In this document: positions 39,897 through 50,218 of the stretch, in pieces
How the letters are laid out: each line of letters opens with the position of its first letter
How positions within the stretch are numbered: position 1 is the first letter of the stretch
Origin: Tritrichomonas musculus
Lineage: Eukaryota > Parabasalia > Tritrichomonadida > Tritrichomonadidae
Direction of reading: 5' to 3'
Assembly: GCA_039105265.1 (NCBI GenBank)
Contig: JAPFFF010000003.1
Coordinates: forward strand, 8,122,001-8,186,000
Length of the DNA: 64,000 bases
The notes under the pieces: generated by a model
The model's database searches: none
Told to the model about the DNA's origin: nothing
Seen by the model: only the letters and a program-made list of their open reading frames with translations
Translations under genes and position numbers: made by a program

Positions 39897-42800
39897 TTAA
39901 ATTTCTATACCAAATCCTTCATAGAATATTTCATTAATAGGTTTTTGTTTTGTTTCAAGATTTGTCTTCTTTTTTTCGATAGAAATCCTACCAAATAAAA
40001 TTGAGTAAGGTGGAGTATATAAAATAATCTCCATCATATTTGTGATTTTTCTGATTTCATTAATAAAAAGAACTTGTATTTCTTTATTCTTGATAATATA
40101 ATCAATTAATTCATCTGGTGAATCAAAAATAATTTGATCACCAGGTAAATTAATTTGTTCATTTCTTAACAAATTATTTTGTCTTTTAAATTCATCTGAA
40201 AAAGATTTATCTTCAAGACAGTTAGCAACATTGCTTGTAACTGTTGAATTTTCATATTTTTTTATTCTGTCTTTTTCTTTATATTTCTCTATTTCATGAA
40301 CTACATTTGTTTTATTCAATTTCTTCTCTTTATCTTTTTCATTTTGTGTTGGATTCATTTTAATAATTTCATTAGCTAATTTTGATTTAATATCTTTATT
40401 TAAATGAGGTTGATTAATCAAATCAAATAATTGAAAATTGAAAATATATGATGAAAGATATGAAAAAATGTCTTTTGATTTATTTTGATCAAAATGAAAA
40501 TGAAATGGGTATGAAAAACTTTCGTGGGAATTTTGCATGTTGAACGCTTTAATGAAGTATTTTTTGGCTTCTTTATAATCCGGAATTGTGAAAAAATAAT
40601 AGAAAAGTTTGATATTGGTATAACATATGATAAACTTTTTTGAAATTTCAAGTCTTTTATCTTCATACTGATGATTATGAAAGATTAAAGGTTCATTTTC
40701 ATGTTCAGATGCTTTGATATAATATTTAATTGATTTCTTTACTTTGTTAGCTTTTTCATAAAAGTATCCAAGATTGTATTCAGCAAGAGCAAAATTATGT
40801 TTTGATGCTCGTTTGTACATATATTCAGCATCACCAATTTTATTATAATAAAACTGATTAAATAAACCAAAATTGTTTTGTCCAAAAGGGTATTCATTAA
40901 GTGCTGCTATTTTGACAAATTCGCCAGCATATTCAACATTATTTATATGTAATAAAAATATTAATCCAATATCATTAATGGCACGATATTGGAACTTGTT
41001 ATATTGACGATTGTAGGATAAAATATTTTCGCCAAAATTGCTATTTATATCTAGAAAACTTTTTATTTGGTAACATTTTGTTAAATTCATAATACCTTTC
41101 AAAATATCTGAATCAACAAGCTCGCCAGAAGAATAAATTTCACCTAAATAAAATAGGGCTGATGGATTATACAATTGTGCTGATAATTCATAATTTTGTA
41201 TAGCTTTTCGAATATTTTGTTCAACACCAAGTCCTTTATAATAAAGGGAACCTAAATTAAAATAAGCATATGAATTGTTTTGTTTAGCTGATAATTCATA
41301 ATAATATTTAGCTTTAAGATAATCTTTTTTAACTCCACATCCATTAAAATAAAGATCACCTAAAGAAAATAATGCATTAGAATTACTTTTATTAGCTGAT
41401 ATTTCCCAATATTCTTTAGCTTTTATATAACTTTGTTCAATTCCATGACCATTATAATACATATTACCTAAACAATAAAATGCATCAGAATTATTTAATT
41501 CAGATGCTTTTTCAAAATAATATTTGGCTCGTGAATAATCCCTTGTAACATCAAATCCATTTTCATAAATTCTACCTAAATTAATAAACGCATTTGAATT
41601 GTTTTGCTTTGCAGCCATTTCATAATATTTAATTGCACTACAAATATCTCGTTCGACACCCTTACCATATTGATATATATTTCCTAAAAGAAGGCAAGCA
41701 AATGAATCTTTATCCAAAATTAATTCTAAATAATTTTTGCATTTTAAAAAGTCTACTTCAACCCCTCTTCCCGTATAATAACAAATTCCTAAAAAGAGCA
41801 ATGATCTTGTATGTTTTTCTTTAGCACCTATTTCAAAAAATTGTTTTGCTCTTGAATAATCTTTCTTCACTCCATAACCATAAAAATAAATCATTCCTAA
41901 ATTGAAAATTGCCATTGTATTATTTAGTTTGGCCGCTTTTTCAAAATAATATCTTGCTACTTCATAATCTGGCTTTATTCCATAACCATAAAAATAAATG
42001 TTTCCTAAACATAATAATCCAATTGCATTATTTAATTCAGAAGATAATTCATAATATTTAATTGCTTTTAAATAATCACGTTTAACTCCATTACCAAGAA
42101 AATAAAGATTTCCTAAATTCACAAATGCTTCTGAATAATTCAATTTTGCAGCCATTTTATAATATTCTTTCGCTTTTAAATAATTTTGGTCAACTCCTAA
42201 TCCTTGTTCATAAAAAACACCAATATTATAAATGGCAATTGGATTATTTTCTTTTGCAGCCCGTTCATAATATTCTTTTGCTTTCAAATAATCCTTGCTC
42301 ATACCTATTCCTTTTTGATACATGATTGCCAAGTTCATAATTGCTGTTGAATTATTCTCTTCGGCTGCCAATTCATAGTATTTTTTAGCTATTGAAAAGT
42401 TAGTTATACCTCCAATACCTTTAAGGTAATAATCCCCTAATTCAACCATAGAATATGAATTTTTGAATTGTGCTGCGAATTTATAAATTTGTATTGCTTT
42501 TGAATGATCTTTTTTAACATAAATGCCTTTCATATATAACTTGGCAATATTTAAAAGAGGATTATAATCAATATTCGGCCTACATAATGATAAGTATAAA
42601 AAGCGAATAAAAAAAACATCTCTTTGGCATTCCAGTTTTTCTTTTTGAATCATAATGCTTTCATGAATAAATTGAATTATTAATGATCTGTCTATTTTAT
42701 CTTTAAATTCAATAAAATAGTCTTTTAGATATACAAATGAATTCCCTTCAAATATAATATGATTTTTTATATCTTCATTAGTTGGCCTTTCATCTGGTTC

Positions 42801-44174
42801 TGGTAGAACACATAATTCGTAAAGAGTTTCAAAATAATATGAAATATTTATCATCGATGGAGACACATGTGACATATCATCGAATTTTTCAGCTAATTCA
42901 TCATTCTTTTTGGCATGTTTTTTGTTGATTATAAAATAGACTATTAGGCCAAACGAATAAATATCAGTTTTATAGGTAATCTGCTTTCCTTGGATTTGCT
43001 CAGGTGATGAATATAAATAGTTTCCAAAATCAAAGGTCATTATGCTATTATTGCCAAGTTGTCGTATTGTTTCAAAATCAGAAATATAAGGCAAAAAATC
43101 ATGGTCAAAAAGAATGTTAAATGGCGATAGATCGCGGTGTATAAGATTATGAGAATGAAGATAATCAATGCCTTGATAAATTCTATTAATCGCCATTAAT
43201 GCCAAAACTTCATTTATTTGCTTTGGTTCGATTGAAAAAAGTGAATTGTTACACATAAATTCATAAACAAAACCAACTATTTCTTTGTGTTCCATTAAAA
43301 AACCATAGAAATGAACTAAACAACGATGTGAATAATGTTTGCAGAAATTAATTTCATGTTCTAGATTTTGATTAGAAACCTTTTTTATCATAAAAATATA
43401 GCAACTTTCAATATGAAAAGCTAATATAAATGACTTACAATCCTTTGAAGCCAATGTTCTCAAACAGATAAAATCGTTTTCTTTAAATTCCAAATAATGA
43501 ATACACTTATCATTATTATTGTTTAGATATGATTCTTTTATTATTTCTGTAAGCTGGTCATAGGCAACATTATTTTCTAGATTTTTATCTAATAGAAAAA
43601 AATCATTAATTTTTAATTTCGTTTCATCTTCATTTGTGCTTTGATTTTGATCAAAAATGAAAAATGAAGGATTCTTGAAATAACTTGTTGGATAAAAAAA
43701 TCTTCTAATTAAATAGCAAACTATTGGAGAAATTGTGATTTTGATAAATTTATTTTTGAAACATTTTAAAAAATTATTATTAAAATTCTGGATTTCTTCA
43801 TTGATATTTGGATCACTTGAATTAGTATTTATTATCGATACTTGGTTTTCTAAGTTGCTGATTACTTCCTGAATTATTTTGTGTTGAATTTGTTCGATAA
43901 TCAAGCATTGGCCTTCAACACAAATTGTAATATCAACATAAAAATCAACAGATTCATTGTTTGTTGGTAAATTAAAAATTTGATACGTAATAAATTTGAA
44001 TTTTTTTAGGTAATTTAATAAAAACAGCTTGATTCCGAAAATATCATTTATATGAATAGATAAAAAATACAAGTAAGTAAATTTTGAATAAATTTTTTGT
44101 ATTGTTTTTTGTTTAATTTGGTGTTTCATTATTTTGTATTGCTCTGGAATGTCTTTAAATGATAAACTTTGCAT
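39897..44174 (-). CDS. Protein kinase with Sel1 repeats, atypical catalytic motifs
   Basis: The start is the ATG at 44174 (MQSLSFKDI), giving about 1425 residues; five further codons upstream begin only with GTG. Residues about 1-220 are a family-specific domain. The kinase domain (about 225-500) keeps a likely ATP Lys ('IFMIKKVSN'), 'HRDLSPFNIL' (about 344) and 'SPE' but has DFE instead of DFG ('ISDFETIRQLG'), and its glycine loop is not evident. Activity may be low or altered. Residues about 555-1000 hold a dozen or more Sel1 repeats ('AKEYYERAAKENNPIAIYNI'), with further looser repeats to about 1230 and a Lys-rich C-terminal tail. A scaffold-kinase in signalling is inferred. CTTTTTGAAT-type motifs occur 30 bp upstream. 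Confidence 0.88.
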   Translation of the reverse strand: MQSLSFKDIPEQYKIMKHQIKQKTIQKIYSKFTYLYFLSIHINDIFGIKLFLLNYLKKFKFITYQIFNLPTNNESVDFYVDITICVEGQCLIIEQIQHKIIQEVISNLENQVSIINTNSSDPNINEEIQNFNNNFLKCFKNKFIKITISPIVCYLIRRFFYPTSYFKNPSFFIFDQNQSTNEDETKLKINDFFLLDKNLENNVAYDQLTEIIKESYLNNNNDKCIHYLEFKENDFICLRTLASKDCKSFILAFHIESCYIFMIKKVSNQNLEHEINFCKHYSHRCLVHFYGFLMEHKEIVGFVYEFMCNNSLFSIEPKQINEVLALMAINRIYQGIDYLHSHNLIHRDLSPFNILFDHDFLPYISDFETIRQLGNNSIMTFDFGNYLYSSPEQIQGKQITYKTDIYSFGLIVYFIINKKHAKKNDELAEKFDDMSHVSPSMINISYYFETLYELCVLPEPDERPTNEDIKNHIIFEGNSFVYLKDYFIEFKDKIDRSLIIQFIHESIMIQKEKLECQRDVFFIRFLYLSLCRPNIDYNPLLNIAKLYMKGIYVKKDHSKAIQIYKFAAQFKNSYSMVELGDYYLKGIGGITNFSIAKKYYELAAEENNSTAIMNLAIMYQKGIGMSKDYLKAKEYYERAAKENNPIAIYNIGVFYEQGLGVDQNYLKAKEYYKMAAKLNYSEAFVNLGNLYFLGNGVKRDYLKAIKYYELSSELNNAIGLLCLGNIYFYGYGIKPDYEVARYYFEKAAKLNNTMAIFNLGMIYFYGYGVKKDYSRAKQFFEIGAKEKHTRSLLFLGICYYTGRGVEVDFLKCKNYLELILDKDSFACLLLGNIYQYGKGVERDICSAIKYYEMAAKQNNSNAFINLGRIYENGFDVTRDYSRAKYYFEKASELNNSDAFYCLGNMYYNGHGIEQSYIKAKEYWEISANKSNSNALFSLGDLYFNGCGVKKDYLKAKYYYELSAKQNNSYAYFNLGSLYYKGLGVEQNIRKAIQNYELSAQLYNPSALFYLGEIYSSGELVDSDILKGIMNLTKCYQIKSFLDINSNFGENILSYNRQYNKFQYRAINDIGLIFLLHINNVEYAGEFVKIAALNEYPFGQNNFGLFNQFYYNKIGDAEYMYKRASKHNFALAEYNLGYFYEKANKVKKSIKYYIKASEHENEPLIFHNHQYEDKRLEISKKFIICYTNIKLFYYFFTIPDYKEAKKYFIKAFNMQNSHESFSYPFHFHFDQNKSKDIFSYLSSYIFNFQLFDLINQPHLNKDIKSKLANEIIKMNPTQNEKDKEKKLNKTNVVHEIEKYKEKDRIKKYENSTVTSNVANCLEDKSFSDEFKRQNNLLRNEQINLPGDQIIFDSPDELIDYIIKNKEIQVLFINEIRKITNMMEIILYTPPYSILFGRISIEKKKTNLETKQKPINEIFYEGFGIEI

Positions 44175-44659
44175 TAAATATAAAGCCACAGCCTCTTAAA
44201 CTTTTTGAATAAAAAATTAAACTTTTTCAAGTAGAAATTCTTAATTAAAAAAAGGTAAAATATATCAAAATTTGTATAGGTACGCTATCTCCATTGTAAT
44301 AAATATAAGCTAAAAAGAGCATGCCATCTCTCTTATCTTTGTTCAATTGAACTTCCATTCATTTAAATTGCTTTAGAACAACCATCAAAAAATACATCGT
44401 CTTTATATGATTTTTTTGATCGCTGTTCAATTCATGTTGGAATACTACTACCGATACTAATATTTGGAATTAATGTTCTTGATTTTCCTCTAAACGTATG
44501 CATTTTTAATTCAGTAAATAACTCTATAATATATTTTTATTTAGTTAATCAGAAATATGAATATAAAAATAACGAAACCACTAATATTGATAATATTTAT
44601 TATTGGTTTATTTACATGTATTAGTTGGGTTTTTTTGTAGATGCAGATATATTGTTAAA
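44175..44659. other. Spacer with a decayed coding remnant on the minus strand
   Basis: On the minus strand about 44279-44520 shows protein-like segments such as 'MHTFRGKSRTLIPNISIGSS' and 'KDDVFFDGCSKAI' in an interrupted frame. The source family is not recognised; it may belong to the adjacent virus-like fossil. CTTTTTGAAT and CTTTTTCAAG motifs at about 44201 and 44221 lie just upstream of the kinase gene. Confidence 0.35.
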
Positions 44660-46848
44660 TTATGTATGATTGTGATAGATCCATACATATATCTTCATCC
44701 ATCGGAATATCACAAATAAGCCACCCCACCAATCCAACCATTCAAAAACATACCCCCACAAATCCAACCAACCATAATTATATCAAATACCATCTTTCAT
44801 CTATCAGCGGGTCATATATTAAGTTATTTTTATTCTATACAAATAATATGACATCATCTTTGATTTTCAACCAATTATATCATTTTTTATCGGCCGCCGC
44901 TGCTGAGTCTAATGATGGTGATACAAAATTGATTGAAATAAATATACGTACCAGACCAAATGCATTTTATGAACCTGATGCATTTAATAACGCCTAAATT
45001 AACTATATGTCCGATATAATGAATATAAACGAACATTATAATCAAATTTTCGATAGTGGACCATTAATGACAATGCAAACTCTATTACCATTTGCTCAGA
45101 AAGCGAGAAAATCATGTCAATATAGATTAATATTGAATGACGGATTTGATATAAATAATATACCGGAATTTTTAATTAAACCAATCTCACATAGAAAATC
45201 AAATATGGATTTAATCACTGATGATACAACAAAAACATACCAATCAAATTTTGCATGATGAAATAAACGCATCAATACCAGTTGATCCATTAATAGAAGA
45301 ACTATTTAATGAAAATGAAAGAATTAGGTCACGTTGGTAAATAAACAGATGAATTTTTTACATCTTTGATTTATTTATCGAATGATCATATATTGTGGAC
45401 CAAATTAAGAAATCAAGAATATAGATCACAATTTATTTGTACAGTTATTGAATTCATTTATGTAAACCATTTTATTGAAAACAGAGGATTTAGACCAGTA
45501 AATAAAGATTCATTTATAAATACATTAACATCAGCGTTATTACCATTAATAAGACGTACATTAAAATCCCCAAATGAAGATACCAAATGTGCAACATGGA
45601 AATCATTAAGAACACATGCCATATGGTACTATATGCGAGCAGATAAAGGAAATGATAAACGAAAAGAAATATTATATAGTTATGCCCGAAAAAGCCAAAA
45701 AGAAGCTATCACCAGAAGATTTAATATTATTTTATAAAGCAAAGAGGAAATTCGGTTTAATTATATCAAATTGGACAAAAATAGTAGATGAAATCATTAT
45801 GAGTGGTATTACTGATGAAATTCAACCATTTAAAAAAATTGATGATATTAAATCATTTGATCCCGCTAATTTTAATGTAAAATCAGAAAAAAATAGACTT
45901 TGAAAATGTATTACCCAAACAATTGAATGTCATATGTAGTACTCGTGGTAATGGAAATATATCCGCTGATGAAATTCAACAAATGGATGATAGGGACATT
46001 AATGTTTATGTTTGTGGAATATAATAACAGTAACTTGATTAATGAAACAATCAGATCAATATTTAGTACATATAAGAGATAATATATATGGATACAGAAA
46101 GGGATGAACGGCGATAATGTAATTTATATTTATAACATTTATCAGACTCAGATGTAAACAGCATATCCATATGATCAGTGGATTATTGATTCTGATGGTG
46201 AAAATTTACCTGCATGGATCAAAACAATATTTTTGCAAATTTATAAAGAAAGAATTGCAAACAATTAATAAATGTCAGAGAATGTTACCATTTTTACAGA
46301 ATTTATAAAAAGCTGGTATACCAATTAATGATATTGTTGTTAACAATTTTAAACCATTACCGAATTTTTATCGTAATATGGATTTAGTTTATAGAAATAT
46401 TCTGTCATCATTTACACAAGAACGATATGCACCACTGAGAAAACTTGGTATAACAACATCAGAATATTTTCCGATGAGGAATGGATTACTAGAATTTACC
46501 AAAGATGGAGAAACAATATTTCATCGAGATAATCATGATAAATTTATGAATGCATACACATACGTTATATGGGAAGATGATTATGATCCAAATAAATCTG
46601 ATGAACATAAAGAAGATCATGATGCCATTTTAAGAATGATTGACCAAATATATCCCATACCCGCTGAAAGAGAATATGCCATATATGTATATTCATCGAC
46701 TTTGCATGGTAGAGGCCAACGTGATCAGTTTTTCATTCAATATGGCACTGGTGGTGATGGTAAAACAACAATGAATATTTTTGTAAATAGTATGCTTGGT
46801 ACGGATGGATATGGTGAATCAATTCAAATTAAAAAAAGTTTTATTTAA
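44660..46848 (+). mobile_element. Virus-like fossil with D5-type primase-helicase
   Basis: Fragments on the plus strand add up to part of a D5-like primase-helicase as found in large DNA viruses, virophages and related elements. The region upstream of the helicase core has the pattern 'PMRNGLLEFTKDGE', then an SF3-type ATP-binding loop 'QYGTGGDGKTT' near 46740-46775. Sequence upstream (44660-45900) is protein-like but not identified. The copy is broken, with about five or more breaks, and stops near 46848 shortly after the ATP-binding loop, directly against the 3' end of the ankyrin gene. It looks old. Family beyond 'D5-bearing DNA virus kin' cannot be assigned. Confidence 0.6.
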
Positions 46849-46853
46849 AAAAC

Positions 46854-47021
46854 TCAAAAAAAACTGCATGATTTATCTTTTGTGTCTTCATCTTGTTGCT
46901 TTTTTTCTTTTATAATTTGTAAAATTTCTTTATTATTTTTCTCAACTGCCAAATCAAAAGCTGATTTATTATTAAATATTTTAAATAAAAACTGAATTGA
47001 AATAATATATTTGAATTTCAT
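46854..47021 (-). pseudogene. Terminal ankyrin unit and C-terminus
   Basis: A 55-codon frame from ATG 47021 gives 'KSAFDLAVEKNNKEILQIIK' (a degenerate final ankyrin repeat) and an acidic/basic tail ending 'KSCSFF' before TGA at 46854-46856. It marks the 3' end of the ankyrin gene, 6 bp from the virus-like fossil. Confidence 0.6.
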
Positions 47022-47466
47022 TCAAAGATATGATTTTGAATTTTATTGAAAGATATGATTTGAATAGAATTGAAAGATATGATTTTGAATAGTATTGAAT
47101 GATATGATTTTGAATAGTATTGAATGATATGATTTTCAATTTCATTAAATGATTTCATTTTAAATTTTATAAAAAATTACAAAAAAAAATATATCCAAGA
47201 TTGATATCAAGTTTATCATTCGTTAATAAAAGTTTAACAATTTCAATGTTTTCTTTTTCAATGGCCAAATATAATGCTGTCTTATAAAAATATATTACAT
47301 TAAAATTTCATTCAGAGATATGATTTTGAATTATATTGAAAAGTATGATTTTGAATAGTATTGAAAGATAAGATTTTGAATAATATTGAAAGATAAGATT
47401 TTTAATTCTGTTGAAAGATATGATTTTGAATTATATTGAAAGATATGATTTTGAATTCCATTGAAA
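46990..47466. repeat. 25-bp minisatellite arrays flanking an ankyrin unit
   Basis: Units of the form TTGAAAGATATGATTTTGAA plus five variable bases repeat head to tail at about 46990-47166 and 47300-47466, on either side of the ankyrin unit at 47167-47290. As 3 x 25 bp is 25 codons, a full trimer would keep the reading frame. Confidence 0.8.
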
Positions 47467-47468
47467 TA

Positions 47469-47605
47469 CAGTCGTTTAGGAAATAGATTCTTTTTTTTAG
47501 GAAATAAATTCCACCAATTTGAATGGTTTACATGAAGGTTTATTTTTTTTAGGAAATAAATTATTTTTTTTAGGAAATAAATTCCAGAACGATTATTTCT
47601 AATTC
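47469..47605. repeat. Left terminal inverted repeat with iterons
   Basis: It starts CAGTCGTTTAGGAAATA and contains four AGGAAATA units separated by T-runs. It ends near CCAGAACGATTATTTC, 21 bp or so before the transposase ATG, so promoter and transposase sites probably overlap. Confidence 0.85.
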
Positions 47606-47625
47606 AAATTTTTTATTTAAAAATA

Positions 47626-50133
47626 ATGTTAACAAGATCGAAATCTCAAGCCAAAGAAAAGCAAATTCCTGAACCAAAGCAAAGTTTTTTAACAAGCGGG
47701 ATTAGAAATGCAGGTTGCAGTTGCTACCTCAACTGTTTGCTACAGATCTTTGCAAATTACACTCCTTTATTTCTCCAAATTAGTAAGATAAGTCCCCAAA
47801 AAGAATTAGAAGCCAAATTTTACTTGATTATACAAAAACTCATGCAATCTAAAGAACCGATTTCAGCTAATTGTTTTTTATCTGTATTAGGAAGAGAACT
47901 TCATATTAATATCTCTAATCAGCAGAATTTTTTTGATGTATTAAATGATTTATGCCGCAAAATCCCAATTATTTCTGAATTGTTTCAATTTGATATTGAT
48001 ATATCATATTTTCAAAAAAAGGCAAAAAAGCCTTTTCAATTTGCAACAGATAAACAATTTTATTTAATTAATTTTTCTGAAAGCCAAAATCGAATGCCTG
48101 CCTTATCTGAAATTTTTGTTTTTAAAAATATAAGATTTGATGGGAAAATTTGTAAAAAAATTAAACAAATGACCTCATTACCACGTATATTAACTTTTTC
48201 AATTGAGTATCGTTCATACAATCAAACCAATTTTGCATTTGCGACAAAAATAAATTTAAAAAAATATTGTAAAATAGCCACAAAAGAAAATTTTGATTAT
48301 GAACTATTTGCAATTCTAGTTTACATAAGTTTGAATCCAGGTCTTGGTCATTATGTTGTTTACATTCGAAATTTCGAGTCTGATCAATGGTTCGAATATA
48401 ACGATTCAAAAGTAACTGCATTAAAATCATTAAAAGAAGTGAATGATCGAATGAAAACATCACATGTTTCTGGATTATTTTACGTCAACAAAAGCATTTT
48501 TTCCAATTTTCAAAAGAAAAAAAGAAAATATGAAAATGCGATGAATCTCTTTTGTAAACAAACTTTCGTAGAAAAAAATGATATTGATAATACTTTAGTT
48601 GTTAAAGATGAAAATGACAAGTATGGCAACGATGATGCTTCATGTACATCAGATATTGCTGAATATGAATATAGTTATATTGATACAGATGATGACAGCC
48701 ATAGCAAAGATGGCAGCGATGGAGATGATGACAGCGATAGCAAAGATGGTAGTGATGGCAATGATGGCAGCGATAGCACATCTTTTAAGCAACACAATAA
48801 TGATGATATTGACTCTAGTTCATCTGACTTAGATGTATTTTCTATTAATAAAGAAAACCAAGAAGACCATATGCAACACCATTCAGTCAATTTCAAACAT
48901 GGTCCTATTGATTACATTGATGTTAGACCACACGGAAATTTAACTGAATATATAAAACAATCACCTCAAATCCCAGAAGACGAAGATCAAAGGCCTGAAC
49001 CTGTACAAGTTGATTTAAGTGATGATCATTTCGAAGAGGTTTCTGAAATAAATAAAAAGGTTAACAAAGATGAAACAACCATACCAAAAGTTAAAGAAAA
49101 AAGCAAAAGATTATATGTTAAAACCACTCAGGCACAAAGGGACAGGCTTCAGCAGTTATATAATGAACACCAAGATACATGGCCGACACGAAAATATTCG
49201 ATTGAAACAGGAATTCGAGAACAAAATTGCATAAAACTAATAAAAAAAATTAGACATAATGAATCTTTGGAAATCAAAAATTACTTAAAAGGACGCAACC
49301 CAAAAATTGATGCCAAACAAATCAGGATTCTTCAAAGCTCAATTGAAGAAGATCCATTTATGACGCTAAAGCAAATGCAACAAAAGTTAAAAAATGAGTC
49401 TGAGTTGGAAGTTTCTCAGACACAGATTTGGGAAGGTATAGTTGGCAATACACAAGTGGGGAAAAGATCTGGTTGTTACGTTTATTCTTTTAAAACTGCA
49501 TCCAAAAGGGATCCTGAAGCCAATTCATATGAAAATAAACTTATTAGAAAGGAAAGGGTGAAGCAACTAACTCAATGCCTAGTTGAAGGTTACGAATGGG
49601 TGTGCATTGACGAAACAAGGTTTGATGTTGGATATGTTAGAGTTAAAGGGTGGAGCAAAAAAGGTAAAAAGGTTTATATCCATAGAAAAAAAAGAGGTTT
49701 TTCATGCTCTGCTCTTACAGCTATTGGACCCAATGGAATGCTGTATTGCACCCTTGTCAGAGGGAAAGTCACGGCCGAAATATATGATGCCTTTCTAGAC
49801 CACTTAGCAGAAGAACTTAAGTCAGACGGTCCAATCGTATTTTGGATGGACAATGCCAGCATTCACAACAATGCTCAAGAAAAATTCAAAAGTTCAAAAC
49901 ATAAAGTAATTTTCAATGCACCATATTCGCCAGAAATTAATCCAATTGAAAATATTTTTGGAGTATGGAAAGAAAAGATCACTAAAGAAATAGTTCAGTT
50001 TAAATCAGAGGCCGAATTGTTAGATCTTATTAAAGTAACATTTACCAAGATCGATCCAGCTACAGTTCGAAAAACATTGGAAAATACCCGTTGGAATGTG
50101 TTTCCCAAAGTGATTAAACTTGAAGACTTATGA
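47626..50133 (+). CDS. Ubiquitin-specific protease-DDE transposase fusion
   Basis: One uninterrupted 835-residue frame. Residues 23-295 form a USP (peptidase C19) domain: Cys box 'GIRNAGCSCYLNCLLQ' with Cys33, 'LPRILTFSIEYRS', His box 'LGHYVVYIRNF' with His242, and Asn259 in 'WFEYNDSKV' at the usual Asp/Asn position. All three triad residues are thus plausible. Residues 300-480 are acidic and low complexity. Residues about 505-605 form helix-turn-helix domains. The IS630/Tc1-type DDE catalytic core has Asp662 ('CIDETRF'), Asp742 ('FWMDNASIH') and Glu775 ('SPEINPIENIFGVWK'), with 32 residues between the last two. The core should cut and paste the element at TA. The USP part might deubiquitinate the transposase or host chromatin; that is inference. 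No stop or shift separates the halves. Confidence 0.9.
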   Translation: MLTRSKSQAKEKQIPEPKQSFLTSGIRNAGCSCYLNCLLQIFANYTPLFLQISKISPQKELEAKFYLIIQKLMQSKEPISANCFLSVLGRELHINISNQQNFFDVLNDLCRKIPIISELFQFDIDISYFQKKAKKPFQFATDKQFYLINFSESQNRMPALSEIFVFKNIRFDGKICKKIKQMTSLPRILTFSIEYRSYNQTNFAFATKINLKKYCKIATKENFDYELFAILVYISLNPGLGHYVVYIRNFESDQWFEYNDSKVTALKSLKEVNDRMKTSHVSGLFYVNKSIFSNFQKKKRKYENAMNLFCKQTFVEKNDIDNTLVVKDENDKYGNDDASCTSDIAEYEYSYIDTDDDSHSKDGSDGDDDSDSKDGSDGNDGSDSTSFKQHNNDDIDSSSSDLDVFSINKENQEDHMQHHSVNFKHGPIDYIDVRPHGNLTEYIKQSPQIPEDEDQRPEPVQVDLSDDHFEEVSEINKKVNKDETTIPKVKEKSKRLYVKTTQAQRDRLQQLYNEHQDTWPTRKYSIETGIREQNCIKLIKKIRHNESLEIKNYLKGRNPKIDAKQIRILQSSIEEDPFMTLKQMQQKLKNESELEVSQTQIWEGIVGNTQVGKRSGCYVYSFKTASKRDPEANSYENKLIRKERVKQLTQCLVEGYEWVCIDETRFDVGYVRVKGWSKKGKKVYIHRKKRGFSCSALTAIGPNGMLYCTLVRGKVTAEIYDAFLDHLAEELKSDGPIVFWMDNASIHNNAQEKFKSSKHKVIFNAPYSPEINPIENIFGVWKEKITKEIVQFKSEAELLDLIKVTFTKIDPATVRKTLENTRWNVFPKVIKLEDL

Positions 50134-50218
50134 AATATCTTTTAATACCTTCTTAATTAATTAAAACAGAAATAATTTATCCTTATTTTATTATTTTAAT
50201 TATCTTTTTTCGCTTTAT

